From the NCBI GenBank assembly GCA_013001365.1, contig JABDMQ010000013.1, positions 1-23,758 of the forward strand: 23,758 nt of DNA, given 5' to 3'. Below the pieces are notes generated by a model. The model was not told where the DNA came from. It saw nothing but the letters and a program-made list of their open reading frames with translations, and ran no database searches. Positions 14,460 to 21,965 of this stretch are shown here, piece by piece. The position numbers and the translations under genes were made by a program. This DNA comes from Flavobacteriaceae bacterium (lineage in GTDB: Bacteria > Bacteroidota > Bacteroidia > Flavobacteriales > Flavobacteriaceae). How positions within the stretch are numbered: the first letter of the stretch is position 1; each line of letters opens with the position of its first letter.

Positions 14460-14977
14460 TGCAGTTGTCGGGTATTATTTACAGTTTTCCTAAAGAATTG
14501 AAGCTTTTTATTGCTGCCTTTTTGGTCGTGTTGAGTATTGGTTTCTATACAGGATTATTGTTTGTAGGGGAGACCTCTGGAGCAGAACCAACAGGTATCG
14601 AAGAGCAATATTTAGGTAACGAAGCTGATATAGATCCTGAAGTCATGAAATTCAAGAAAGGTCAATACGAAATGCTGTCAATAATTCATACGCACATCCT
14701 TTCCATGTCATTTATTTTTTTTCTCCTCGGTGCTATTCTATTGACAACAAAGATCAATAATAATCTAAAGTTGTTTTTATTGATAGAGCCTTTTGCATCT
14801 GTCATCCTAACCTTTGGTGGCATCTATTTTTTATGGACTGGCTTTTTATGGATGAAATATATTGTAATGATTTCAGGTATATTGATGACGGCTTCCTTTA
14901 CTGCTTCCGTAGTAATAATTATGTATCAATTAGCTCGAAACCCTACTGCTATTGGAGATACTAATAAATCCACTTAA
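14459..14977 (+). CDS. Four-helix inner-membrane protein of unknown function
   Basis: I do not recognise this 172-aa protein. It has four predicted membrane helices (about 16-36, 73-97, 104-124 and 132-156). A periplasmic loop between helices 1 and 2 (37-70) contains acidic residues and the segment GIEEQYLGNEADIDPE. Helix 2 begins with IIHTHILSM, so H77 and H79 sit near the periplasmic face; helix 3 ends with WTGFLWMKY. Paired histidines in a small helical bundle could hold heme or a metal. Since it is translationally coupled to the FMN-binding protein, it could be the membrane electron donor for that flavoprotein. This is inference; it could equally be a structural partner. A start at 14459 is fixed by the TAATG overlap. 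Confidence 0.75.
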   Translation: MQLSGIIYSFPKELKLFIAAFLVVLSIGFYTGLLFVGETSGAEPTGIEEQYLGNEADIDPEVMKFKKGQYEMLSIIHTHILSMSFIFFLLGAILLTTKINNNLKLFLLIEPFASVILTFGGIYFLWTGFLWMKYIVMISGILMTASFTASVVIIMYQLARNPTAIGDTNKST

Positions 14978-14983
14978 AAGACC

Positions 14984-14991
14984 TATATTTG
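14984..14991 (+). promoter_or_regulatory. -7 element of guaB
   Basis: TATATTTG matches TAnnTTTG exactly and lies 23 bp before the guaB ATG. It is 7 bp after the stop of the membrane-protein gene. No TTG at 17-20 bp upstream is seen. There is no terminator between the operon and guaB, so read-through is possible. Confidence 0.5.
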
Positions 14992-15014
14992 CATGCAATT
15001 AATCTTTAATTGCT

Positions 15015-16487
15015 ATGACCGCACACGAAAACAAGATTGTAGGAGAAGGGTTGACCTACGACGACGTCCTACTAGTCCCAGCTTATTCCGAAGTTCTTCC
15101 TAGAGAAGTCAATATCCAATCAAAATTCACTAGAAACATTACCATAAATGTTCCTATTGTGTCAGCAGCTATGGACACGGTAACCGAAAGTCGTATGGCT
15201 ATTGCCATGGCGCAGGAAGGCGGGATCGGGGTATTGCATAAGAACATGACCATTGCCGATCAAGCAATTAAGGTAAGACGTGTGAAACGTGCTGAGAGTG
15301 GCATGATAATAGACCCAGTCACGCTGCCAATTACCTCTAAAGTATCGGATGCCAAGCAGAATATGAAAGAGCATAGTATTGGTGGAATCCCGATAGTAGA
15401 TGATAATATGACCTTATTAGGCATAGTTACTAATAGAGATCTACGATTCGAGAAGAACAATGACCGACCGATTTCTGAGGTCATGACCTCAGAAAATCTT
15501 GTCACTGCAAAGAAAGGGACTTCGTTAAAAGACGCTGAGGTCATTTTACAAGACAACAAGATCGAGAAACTACCAGTTGTCGATGACAACAATAAATTAA
15601 TTGGACTGATAACCTTTCGGGATATCATGAAGCTTACTCTAAAACCAATTGCCAATAAGGATAGATATGGCAGACTTAGGGTTGCAGCTGCAGTTGGTGT
15701 AACTTCCGATGCAGTGGATAGGGTAGAAGCCCTCGTAAATGCGGGCGTAGACGCAGTGATAATTGATACAGCGCATGGGCATACAAAAGGCGTAGTTGCT
15801 GTATTGAAGGATGTCAAGAAGAAATTTCCTGAACTGGAGGTGGTTGTTGGCAATATTGCCACAGCCGAAGCTGCAAGATATTTAGTGGACGCCGGAGCCG
15901 ATGCAGTTAAAGTTGGTATTGGACCAGGGTCGATATGCACAACGAGAGTGGTAGCTGGAGTGGGTTTTCCTCAATTCTCTGCTGTTCTGGAAGTTGCAGC
16001 AGCCATAAAGGGTACAGGTGTTCCAGTTATTGCAGATGGCGGCATTAGATATACAGGTGATATTCCAAAAGCAATTGCTGCGGGAGCAGATACCGTGATG
16101 CTAGGCTCTTTACTCGCTGGAACAAAAGAATCCCCTGGAGAAACGATTATTTATGAAGGCCGAAAGTTCAAGTCTTACAGAGGAATGGGATCTGTTGAAG
16201 CCATGAAGCAAGGTAGCAAAGACCGCTACTTCCAGGATGTGGAAGATGATATCAAGAAACTTGTCCCAGAAGGCATTGTTGGACGTGTACCATACAAAGG
16301 GGAATTATTTGAGAGCATTCACCAGTTCATTGGTGGACTGCGTGCCGGAATGGGCTATTGTGGTGCCAAGGACATTGAAACCTTGAAAGAATCGGGACGA
16401 TTTGTCCAGATCAGTGCAGCAGGAATCAACGAAAGCCACCCACATAACGTTACCATTACCAAGGAATCACCGAATTATTCCAGATAA
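15015..16487 (+). CDS. guaB: Inosine-5'-monophosphate dehydrogenase
   Basis: GuaB oxidises IMP to XMP, the first committed step of GMP synthesis. The 490-aa length is standard. The N-terminal segment LTYDDVLLVPAYSEVLPR (13-30) is family-typical. Two CBS domains are inserted at about 97-150 and 155-210 (GIPIVDDNMTLLGIVTNRDLR and KLPVVDDNNKLIGLITFRDIM). The catalytic barrel has the IMP loop GPGSICTTR with C308, ADGGIRYTGDI (340-350) and the flap with the R404-Y405 pair in KDRYFQ, followed by PEGIVGRVPYKG. No residue expected in the active site is missing. It ends 62 bp from the convergent methyltransferase gene. Confidence 0.98.
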   Translation: MTAHENKIVGEGLTYDDVLLVPAYSEVLPREVNIQSKFTRNITINVPIVSAAMDTVTESRMAIAMAQEGGIGVLHKNMTIADQAIKVRRVKRAESGMIIDPVTLPITSKVSDAKQNMKEHSIGGIPIVDDNMTLLGIVTNRDLRFEKNNDRPISEVMTSENLVTAKKGTSLKDAEVILQDNKIEKLPVVDDNNKLIGLITFRDIMKLTLKPIANKDRYGRLRVAAAVGVTSDAVDRVEALVNAGVDAVIIDTAHGHTKGVVAVLKDVKKKFPELEVVVGNIATAEAARYLVDAGADAVKVGIGPGSICTTRVVAGVGFPQFSAVLEVAAAIKGTGVPVIADGGIRYTGDIPKAIAAGADTVMLGSLLAGTKESPGETIIYEGRKFKSYRGMGSVEAMKQGSKDRYFQDVEDDIKKLVPEGIVGRVPYKGELFESIHQFIGGLRAGMGYCGAKDIETLKESGRFVQISAAGINESHPHNVTITKESPNYSR

Positions 16488-16508
16488 ATTCTCTAGGATG
16501 TTCATTTA

Positions 16509-16538
16509 TTATTATGACTGAAAAATTCAGGTAATAAT
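16509..16538. terminator. Weak hairpin between convergent guaB and methyltransferase gene
   Basis: Arms CTGAA and TTCAG around an AAA loop, extended by ATTATTA and TAATAAT after a small bulge, form a modest AT-rich hairpin in the 62-bp gap. No long T run follows on either strand, so terminator activity is uncertain. Confidence 0.3.
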
Positions 16539-16549
16539 AGGCTGAAACC

Positions 16550-18157
16550 CTATGCTTTTAACAAGCAAATTGAGACGGTTGCTAATTCTGTGTCTGGGAA
16601 TTTCCTGAACTTACTCATATCAGGAGTCAATCCAGCTTTTTGAATAATTTTGAGATATTCTTCAATTTCAATGATATATTGATCGGAATATCCATGTGTC
16701 AGATCATAAGCTGTAGCTGGGGATTTTCCAATATTTCTAGCAACAAGTTCAGGGTTGACGGTATGCAATTCTATGAGTAATAATCCATGTTTACCCACAT
16801 AAGGTGTCCATTTTTCAATATGCTCTTTAAGTGAAGCAGCTACTTCATTGTTCTCTATTCTTTTGCCCTCAAAGGCATAGGCACCTGTCGATTCTGTTCT
16901 CCATGATACTTTTTCTGTTGGGTCTTCCCAAATTCTATTATGGTCTAAAAAGGACCTGACATTAAGTAATTCTTCAAGTTCAATATTATAATTCTCGATA
17001 AGGTCCGTGGCCAAAAGTTGTGGATTGCCAATGTCTCCCCATATGATCTTGGCCCATATATCTGCTTGTATGAGTCTTGATTGTGAGACTTTTAATGCGG
17101 CTTTATTAAAATCCACACCAATTACCTGCAATGGATGTTCGTCTAAAACAGTACCTCTTAATGTTTGTCCTTCTATGACGGAGAAAATGTGTTGTAAAAA
17201 AGCGCCATTACCACATCCCATGTCAAGTACGCCTTTTGGCTGTTCTTCAATCGGTTTGTTGAATATATTGATAATTATCTCATCAACAACCTTGAAGTAT
17301 GAACTATGAGCACCTCCGCTTCCCCAAATGTTCATTTCTCGATCTACATGATTTTCGTATGGTCCAGTCTTGTTTTTCTTGAGAATTAATGGATCGCCAA
17401 AAATAAGGTTGTCCAATTTTCGAAGAGTTGGAATATAGGACACAGTAACGCCGTAAGCACTTGCTCTCTTTGCAAAAAATAATCCGAATTCATTGAATTC
17501 ATAAGATCCATTTTTCACATCGAACCAGCCTAGTTCCTTCAAAATATTAAGTAGTTTATCAAATTCCTGATGATTTTCATGGAATTCTTCAGACTTGAAC
17601 CTGGACTCCATGAAATACTTATGAAACATGCCGCTCATTCCCAAGTGCACAATTGTCGGACCAACAATAATACCTTCAATATGTGTAAGGATCTGTTCTG
17701 TGATTACTTTACTTGGATCATTATTGGTAAGTTCAATACCATAGTTAGCCTTGTATTTTTTGTAGATGCTTTCCAGTTTTAAGAAGGGTTCGATCTCAAA
17801 CTTTCTAGGATGATAATTTTCAGATAGTTTCAAAAGGTCTACAACATCTTCATATAGGTCAAAATAATTGAATGCTATTTCCGAGTGTTCATTAATCTTG
17901 AATTCAACAGAACCATTTTCATTATCAATATTTTGCACAAGCCAGCCTTGGGAGCACAAGCCTCTGAGAGCAATATTGAGGTAACCGTCATTAGCATTGA
18001 ATTCTTTTGCCAATTCATTTAAAGTGGCTTTTTGGTTTTTCAGCAAATAATCTGTAACTCCGTGTTTTTTTAAATTGTAGGCCGTTGGGGATATTACAAT
18101 GCCATCAAGATGGCGAAATAGCTTACTCCTTAATGTTCGTTTTTGTTCTGGGTTCAT
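16550..18157 (-). CDS. Class I SAM-dependent methyltransferase with duplicated N-terminal module
   Basis: This is a 535-aa cytosolic protein. The C-terminal half is a Rossmann methyltransferase: motif I VLDMGCGNGAF (310-320), acidic SAM contact IGVDFN (346-351) and ADIWAKIIWGDIG (365-377), then RSFLDHNR (401-408), the GLLLIELHTV strand (458-467) and an SDQYIIEIEEYLKIIQKAG helix. The N-terminal half holds two related winged-helix-like modules, each opening with the same phrase: RHLDGIVISPTAY (15-27) and THIEGIIVGPTIV (158-170). Each is followed by a second conserved segment, LRGLCSQGWL and LNILKELGWF. This looks like an internal duplication. The RSFLDH segment recalls methyltransferases of polyketide pathways such as AprA-type modules, but I recall this only loosely. 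No biosynthetic partners lie nearby. Substrate unknown. Confidence 0.8.
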   Translation of the reverse strand: MNPEQKRTLRSKLFRHLDGIVISPTAYNLKKHGVTDYLLKNQKATLNELAKEFNANDGYLNIALRGLCSQGWLVQNIDNENGSVEFKINEHSEIAFNYFDLYEDVVDLLKLSENYHPRKFEIEPFLKLESIYKKYKANYGIELTNNDPSKVITEQILTHIEGIIVGPTIVHLGMSGMFHKYFMESRFKSEEFHENHQEFDKLLNILKELGWFDVKNGSYEFNEFGLFFAKRASAYGVTVSYIPTLRKLDNLIFGDPLILKKNKTGPYENHVDREMNIWGSGGAHSSYFKVVDEIIINIFNKPIEEQPKGVLDMGCGNGAFLQHIFSVIEGQTLRGTVLDEHPLQVIGVDFNKAALKVSQSRLIQADIWAKIIWGDIGNPQLLATDLIENYNIELEELLNVRSFLDHNRIWEDPTEKVSWRTESTGAYAFEGKRIENNEVAASLKEHIEKWTPYVGKHGLLLIELHTVNPELVARNIGKSPATAYDLTHGYSDQYIIEIEEYLKIIQKAGLTPDMSKFRKFPDTELATVSICLLKA

Positions 18158-18189
18158 TTAATTATCATGAATAATGTCGGTGTATCTAT

Positions 18190-18197
18190 CAAATTTA
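18190..18197 (-). promoter_or_regulatory. Possible -7 element for the methyltransferase gene
   Basis: On the minus strand these bases read TAAATTTG, an exact TAnnTTTG match, 33 bp before the start at 18157. No suitably spaced TTG is seen further upstream. Confidence 0.4.
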
Positions 18198-18251
18198 TCA
18201 AGATAGCGCACTTGTTGAGTAATTGGATTCGAAATGTTTCCTCATGACTTA

Positions 18252-18491
18252 CTATATTGGCAAGTAAACTTGACCTCTGTGAGGTCTTAATGCCTCCCTT
18301 AATTCCTCCATGTTTTCTTCTTTGATAACCATGTACGCAATTGAATACATGCTGGATATCTCAGTTACGCCTGTAAACCAATCTTCTACCTTATTGACCT
18401 TGGCATACTCTTTTAGGTGTGTATCATGATGCTGGGCAATATGTTTGGCCTCAGGGCCCCGGAAATCCCATATGAGTTTAATCCTTCGCAT
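18252..18491 (-). CDS. Small uncharacterised protein, dimeric alpha/beta-barrel-like
   Basis: I choose the ATG at 18491, giving 79 aa (MRRIKLIWDFRGPEAKHIAQ...). A longer frame from 18533 would run through the end of the SRPBCC gene and adds a basic, unlikely leader. The pattern of beta strand (IKLIWDFRG), helix (AKHIAQHHDTHLKEYAKV), strand with TGVTEISSMYSIAYMVI, and helix (NMEELREALRPHRGQVY) resembles ferredoxin-like dimeric barrels (YCII/antibiotic monooxygenase type). Several His residues (HIAQHHDTH) stand out. The start overlaps the last 14 bp of the SRPBCC gene, so the two are translated together. No function can be assigned. Confidence 0.75.
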   Translation of the reverse strand: MRRIKLIWDFRGPEAKHIAQHHDTHLKEYAKVNKVEDWFTGVTEISSMYSIAYMVIKEENMEELREALRPHRGQVYLPI

Positions 18492-18939
18492 CGGCAACAG
18501 AGGTTCCTTTCTCAGCAAAGGCCTTGAAGTCATTCAAGTACTTCTTGGATTGTTTCTTGAACATCCCGGGCATTAGGAACCCCATAAGTTTCATCATGAA
18601 ACTTGAGAACTGGAACTCAGAATGAGAAGTCCATTTGGTCTGACCATTTGGTAATTCCTCAAAATAATTCTCTTGAATATTATGTACGCCTGGTGTATCA
18701 TAATAAGCATGGAATTCTTTTGGAAAATCCTGTTTGGTAATGGTCTCGATGAGCTCCATATCGCGTTTGCCCATTTTGTATCGTAATCTCATCTTGGCAC
18801 CAACCTTGCCTGGTATGCCTTCAAGATGTTCGGCAGATACTAGTCCACGTTGCCAATGTTTCATGTTATCGACATTATCAAGTTTCTTGATAACGTCCTC
18901 TCTTGGAAGATCGAGGGTAATTTCCGTTGAGTATTTCAT
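18478..18939 (-). CDS. SRPBCC (START-like) family protein
   Basis: This 153-aa soluble protein has the helix-grip pattern of the SRPBCC superfamily. It starts with a strand (STEITLDLPREDVIKKLDN), then MKHWQRGLVSAEHLEGIPGKVGAKMRLRYKMGKR (an amphipathic segment typical of polyketide cyclase/START-like proteins). Next come ELIETITKQDFPKEFHAYYDTPGVHNIQENYFEEL and a strand with TKWTSHSEFQFSS, and it closes with a long C-terminal helix (KKYLNDFKAFAEKG). Such proteins hold hydrophobic ligands in a deep pocket; the ligand is unknown. There is no signal peptide. It heads a two-gene unit with the small barrel-like protein and is divergent from the PPIase operon (198-bp gap). No clear promoter is visible on this strand. 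Confidence 0.8.
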   Translation of the reverse strand: MKYSTEITLDLPREDVIKKLDNVDNMKHWQRGLVSAEHLEGIPGKVGAKMRLRYKMGKRDMELIETITKQDFPKEFHAYYDTPGVHNIQENYFEELPNGQTKWTSHSEFQFSSFMMKLMGFLMPGMFKKQSKKYLNDFKAFAEKGTSVADAKD

Positions 18940-19087
18940 TGTTCAGGTTTTATTAGTTTTAGCTCATTTAAAGATACTTCAGTTTTCGGACAAATAAAAA
19001 CAGTGGGTATTTACTGTTTTTGATCTTTAGGCAATTCAACCTTATTTTAGAATACTAAATGCACCCTATTCACGTTGTAAACCCGAC

Positions 19088-19117
19088 TTGTCCATTAGTC
19101 TAATTATATTAAATTTG
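19088..19117 (+). promoter_or_regulatory. Promoter of the PPIase - SurA - MoxR operon
   Basis: TTG at 19088-19090, a 19-bp spacer and TAAATTTG at 19110-19117 give a consensus Bacteroidota promoter. The predicted start, near 19124, leaves a leader of about 14 nt before the ATG at 19138. Confidence 0.75.
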
Positions 19118-19137
19118 CTCAACTCAACATACATGTC

Positions 19138-21111
19138 ATGAATATGAAGAATTTCGCCCTTATTTTTCTTTTCGTAATTTACTCACTTCACTGTTCGTTT
19201 GCACAAATGTCAAATGCTGATGTGCTCTTCACTGTTGATAACGAACCTGTTTATGTCGATGAGTTCAAGAGAGTTTATAAGAAGAACCTAGATCTCGTAA
19301 AGGACGAGACTCAAAAGGATATTGATAATTATTTAGAGCTTTTCATAAACTATAAACTGAAACTCAAGGAAGCCCATCTATTGGGTTTGCATGAAACTTC
19401 AAAATACAAGAAAGAATTTGCAAGTTATCGAAGGCAACTTGCCAAGAATTATTTAACAGATATCGAAGTAACCGAAGCATTGATAAACGAAGCCTACGAT
19501 CGAACGGTCAATGAGATTAGGGCAAGTCATATATTGATTCGTGTTCCAGAAAACGCACCTACTAAAGATACGATAGCTGCATATAACAAGTTACTTAAGG
19601 CAAGGAATGAAATTCTTGCGGGTGAAGATTTCGAAGTGGTTGCAAGACGCTATTCTGAAGACCCAACAGCACAAGAAAATGGTGGTGACCTTGGATTCTT
19701 TGGTGGGTTCGGCATGGTTTACGATTTTGAAGATGCTGCTTATAACACTGCTGTTGGAGACGTTTCTAATCCTTTTCGAACAAAGTTTGGCTTCCATATC
19801 GTAAAGAAAACCGATATGCGTAAATCCTCTGGAAAACTCTCAGTGGCTCATATCATGATCGCTAATAAAAAAGAAGAAGACAGTCTCAAGCAAGACCCTG
19901 AAGACAGGATAAACGATATACACAAAAAACTGATGCAAGGTGAAACTTTCGAGACCTTGGCCAAACAGTTTTCTGAAGATAAGGCATCCGCAAAGAAGGG
20001 AGGGCTCTTGAACAAGTTTGGTAAAGGTCAACTTAGTTCTTCGGCATTCGAAGATGCGGCATTCGGTCTGAAAGAAAAAGGAGATATTTCTCAACCTATT
20101 AACTCAGATTTTGGATGGCACATTATCAAGTTAATAGATAAGCATCCAGTTGCTTCATTTGAAGAGATGAAATCTCAGTTAGAGTCAAGGATAAAAAGAG
20201 GGTCTAGGTCCAAGATCATTACTAGTGCTTTCAAGAACAAACTCAAGGAGAAGTATGATCTTAAGATCAACAAAGAATCCGTTGACTACTTTAATAGTAT
20301 CCTTAATGAGAATTTTTATGAGCGGTCTTGGGAGATTCCTAAAGACTTGGATTCATTGGGCACTTTAACGCGCTTAGGAAAGAATACCTTGACCTATGGT
20401 GACTTCGCAAAGTATTTACTCCGGTCACAAAGAAAATCGAATTCAAAAAAGCCATTTATGGATTTGGTAAGGGATATGCAAGATGAATTTTTAGGAGATC
20501 AGGTCTTACGTTATTATGAGGATAATCTTGAAGAAGAAAATGAGGAATTCAAGATAATCGTCGAAGAATACAGAGATGGACTACTGCTTTTTGACCTGAT
20601 GGAATCTGAAGTATGGAATGCCGCCAAGAAAGATTCTGTTGGGCTACAAGAATACTTTGCCAAGAATTCGGATAACTATATTTTACCAACAAGGATAATA
20701 GCTACCGTTGCATCCTCAAACAACGAAAATGTAATCAAGAAAGTCGGTAAATATTTTGAGAAGGGCTGGGATGAAGACAAGATAAAAAAGGCCGTTAATA
20801 AAAAAGGAAAGCTTGATGTGATATTTACTACGGGTACTATGGAAAGAGGACATCAGGCCTTGCCTAATGATGTTGAATTCAAGAAAGGCGTTTCGCCGGT
20901 ATATAAGCATAATGACGGATTCGTAGTAGTTAAAGTAGACGGCATTGAAGAAAGCAGAACTCAATCATTCGAAGAGGCCAAAGGTAAGTTGAATGGTGAT
21001 TTTCAAGCACAGGTAGAAATTGATTGGCTAAGCTCGTTAAGGGATAAATTTCAGGTGAGTATTAATTCAGGGGCTTTGCAGCGCGTAAAAAATGAAATCA
21101 ATAACGAATGA
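19138..21111 (+). CDS. Periplasmic peptidyl-prolyl isomerase with two parvulin domains
   Basis: This is a 657-aa exported folding factor. A Sec signal peptide spans about residues 1-23 (ending HCSFAQ). A chaperone-like N-terminal region follows (25-120, VLFTVDNEPVYVDEFKRVYKKN). Parvulin domain 1 is about 127-228 (ASHILI, then GEDFEVVARRYSEDPTAQENGGDLGFFGG, then FGFHIVKK). Parvulin domain 2 is about 235-335 (VAHIMI, GETFETLAKQFSEDKASAKKGG, FGWHIIKL). The remaining 320 residues are a helical, charged C-terminal region. Its role is outer-membrane and secreted-protein folding, as for SurA/PpiD. The starts at 19138 and at M3 (19144) are both possible. It heads an operon; its TGA overlaps the next ATG (ATGA). 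Confidence 0.92.
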   Translation: MNMKNFALIFLFVIYSLHCSFAQMSNADVLFTVDNEPVYVDEFKRVYKKNLDLVKDETQKDIDNYLELFINYKLKLKEAHLLGLHETSKYKKEFASYRRQLAKNYLTDIEVTEALINEAYDRTVNEIRASHILIRVPENAPTKDTIAAYNKLLKARNEILAGEDFEVVARRYSEDPTAQENGGDLGFFGGFGMVYDFEDAAYNTAVGDVSNPFRTKFGFHIVKKTDMRKSSGKLSVAHIMIANKKEEDSLKQDPEDRINDIHKKLMQGETFETLAKQFSEDKASAKKGGLLNKFGKGQLSSSAFEDAAFGLKEKGDISQPINSDFGWHIIKLIDKHPVASFEEMKSQLESRIKRGSRSKIITSAFKNKLKEKYDLKINKESVDYFNSILNENFYERSWEIPKDLDSLGTLTRLGKNTLTYGDFAKYLLRSQRKSNSKKPFMDLVRDMQDEFLGDQVLRYYEDNLEEENEEFKIIVEEYRDGLLLFDLMESEVWNAAKKDSVGLQEYFAKNSDNYILPTRIIATVASSNNENVIKKVGKYFEKGWDEDKIKKAVNKKGKLDVIFTTGTMERGHQALPNDVEFKKGVSPVYKHNDGFVVVKVDGIEESRTQSFEEAKGKLNGDFQAQVEIDWLSSLRDKFQVSINSGALQRVKNEINNE

Positions 21112-21965
21112 GTCGTTTCCTTCAAATATTTATAATTGCCCTGATTCTCACTACAACGTCATGCAATATTCTCAACAAGAATGGTGAGCTTACACCAATT
21201 GCTAGGGTCAACAATTCCTATTTGTACCAAGAAGATATCGAGGATATTTTCTCTGAAGGTCTATCTGAAAGCGATAGTATTGTCTTGGTCACTAATTACA
21301 TCAACAAATGGGCAACTCAACAACTGCTAATTGATGGAGCAGCCATTAATCTTAATGAAGATAAGCAAAAGGAGTTCGAGAAATTGGTGGATCAGTATCG
21401 CAAGGACCTGATTTCCAAAGCATATCTAGAAGCTCTGGTCAAGCAAAATATAGACACAATCGTATCATTGCAGGAAGCCACTGATTTTTACGAATCAAAC
21501 AAAGAAAATTTCAAGTTGAACGAGGAACTGATCAAGTTCAGGTACATCAATGTTGATGAGAATATTTCGGACATTTCTGAGATAACAAGAAGATTCAAAA
21601 GATTCAATCAAGAAGACCGAGAAGTGCTTGACTCTATTGCTATTCAATTCAAGAATTATTCACTTAACGATTCCATTTGGGTCAAGGTTAATCAGGTGAT
21701 AAGTAAGATATCTGCAGTGACGATTCAAAATAAATCACGACTGTTAAAAAAATCTAATTTTATACAGTTAAAGGATTCATTAGGACTATATTTGATGCAA
21801 ATAAATGAGGTGCTCCTTCGTAATGAAATAGCACCATTGGAATATATAAAACCAACAATAGACCAAATCGTGATCAACAGACGGAAGCTCGAATTGGTTA
21901 AACAACTTGAAAAGGATATTACAAAAGATGCTATTGAGAACAACAAATTCGAGATCTTTGATTAA
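21108..21965 (+). CDS. SurA-like lipoprotein lacking an evident PPIase domain
   Basis: This is a 285-aa envelope lipoprotein. The signal ends in the lipobox TTSC, placing the lipidated residue at C19. The N-terminal part (about 30-120) looks like the SurA chaperone core: PIARVNNSYLYQEDIEDIF, then a helix with INKWATQQLLIDGAA, then KLVDQYRKDLISKAYLEALV. The region that follows (about 125-285) is helical and does not contain the parvulin hallmarks (SHILI ... GG ... FGYHIIK). It sits between two parvulin-containing genes, with a 4-bp ATGA overlap upstream and an overlap with the next gene, so it probably acts in the same folding pathway as a chaperone or holdase. Exact family not recognised. Confidence 0.72.
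   Translation: MSRFLQIFIIALILTTTSCNILNKNGELTPIARVNNSYLYQEDIEDIFSEGLSESDSIVLVTNYINKWATQQLLIDGAAINLNEDKQKEFEKLVDQYRKDLISKAYLEALVKQNIDTIVSLQEATDFYESNKENFKLNEELIKFRYINVDENISDISEITRRFKRFNQEDREVLDSIAIQFKNYSLNDSIWVKVNQVISKISAVTIQNKSRLLKKSNFIQLKDSLGLYLMQINEVLLRNEIAPLEYIKPTIDQIVINRRKLELVKQLEKDITKDAIENNKFEIFD

Noticed and set aside
15260..15940. A 226-codon open frame on the minus strand inside guaB
   Set aside because: It is antisense to the highly conserved IMPDH catalytic region, shows no family resemblance and looks like a composition effect.
18492..18533. A longer start for the small barrel-like protein
   Set aside because: The additional residues are read from the 3' end of the SRPBCC gene in another frame and give a basic leader; the ATG at 18491 starts right at the first strand.
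18970..19005. A possible promoter for the SRPBCC gene on the minus strand
   Set aside because: The best candidate, TTTATTTG, lacks the A at position 2 of TAnnTTTG and has no spaced TTG.
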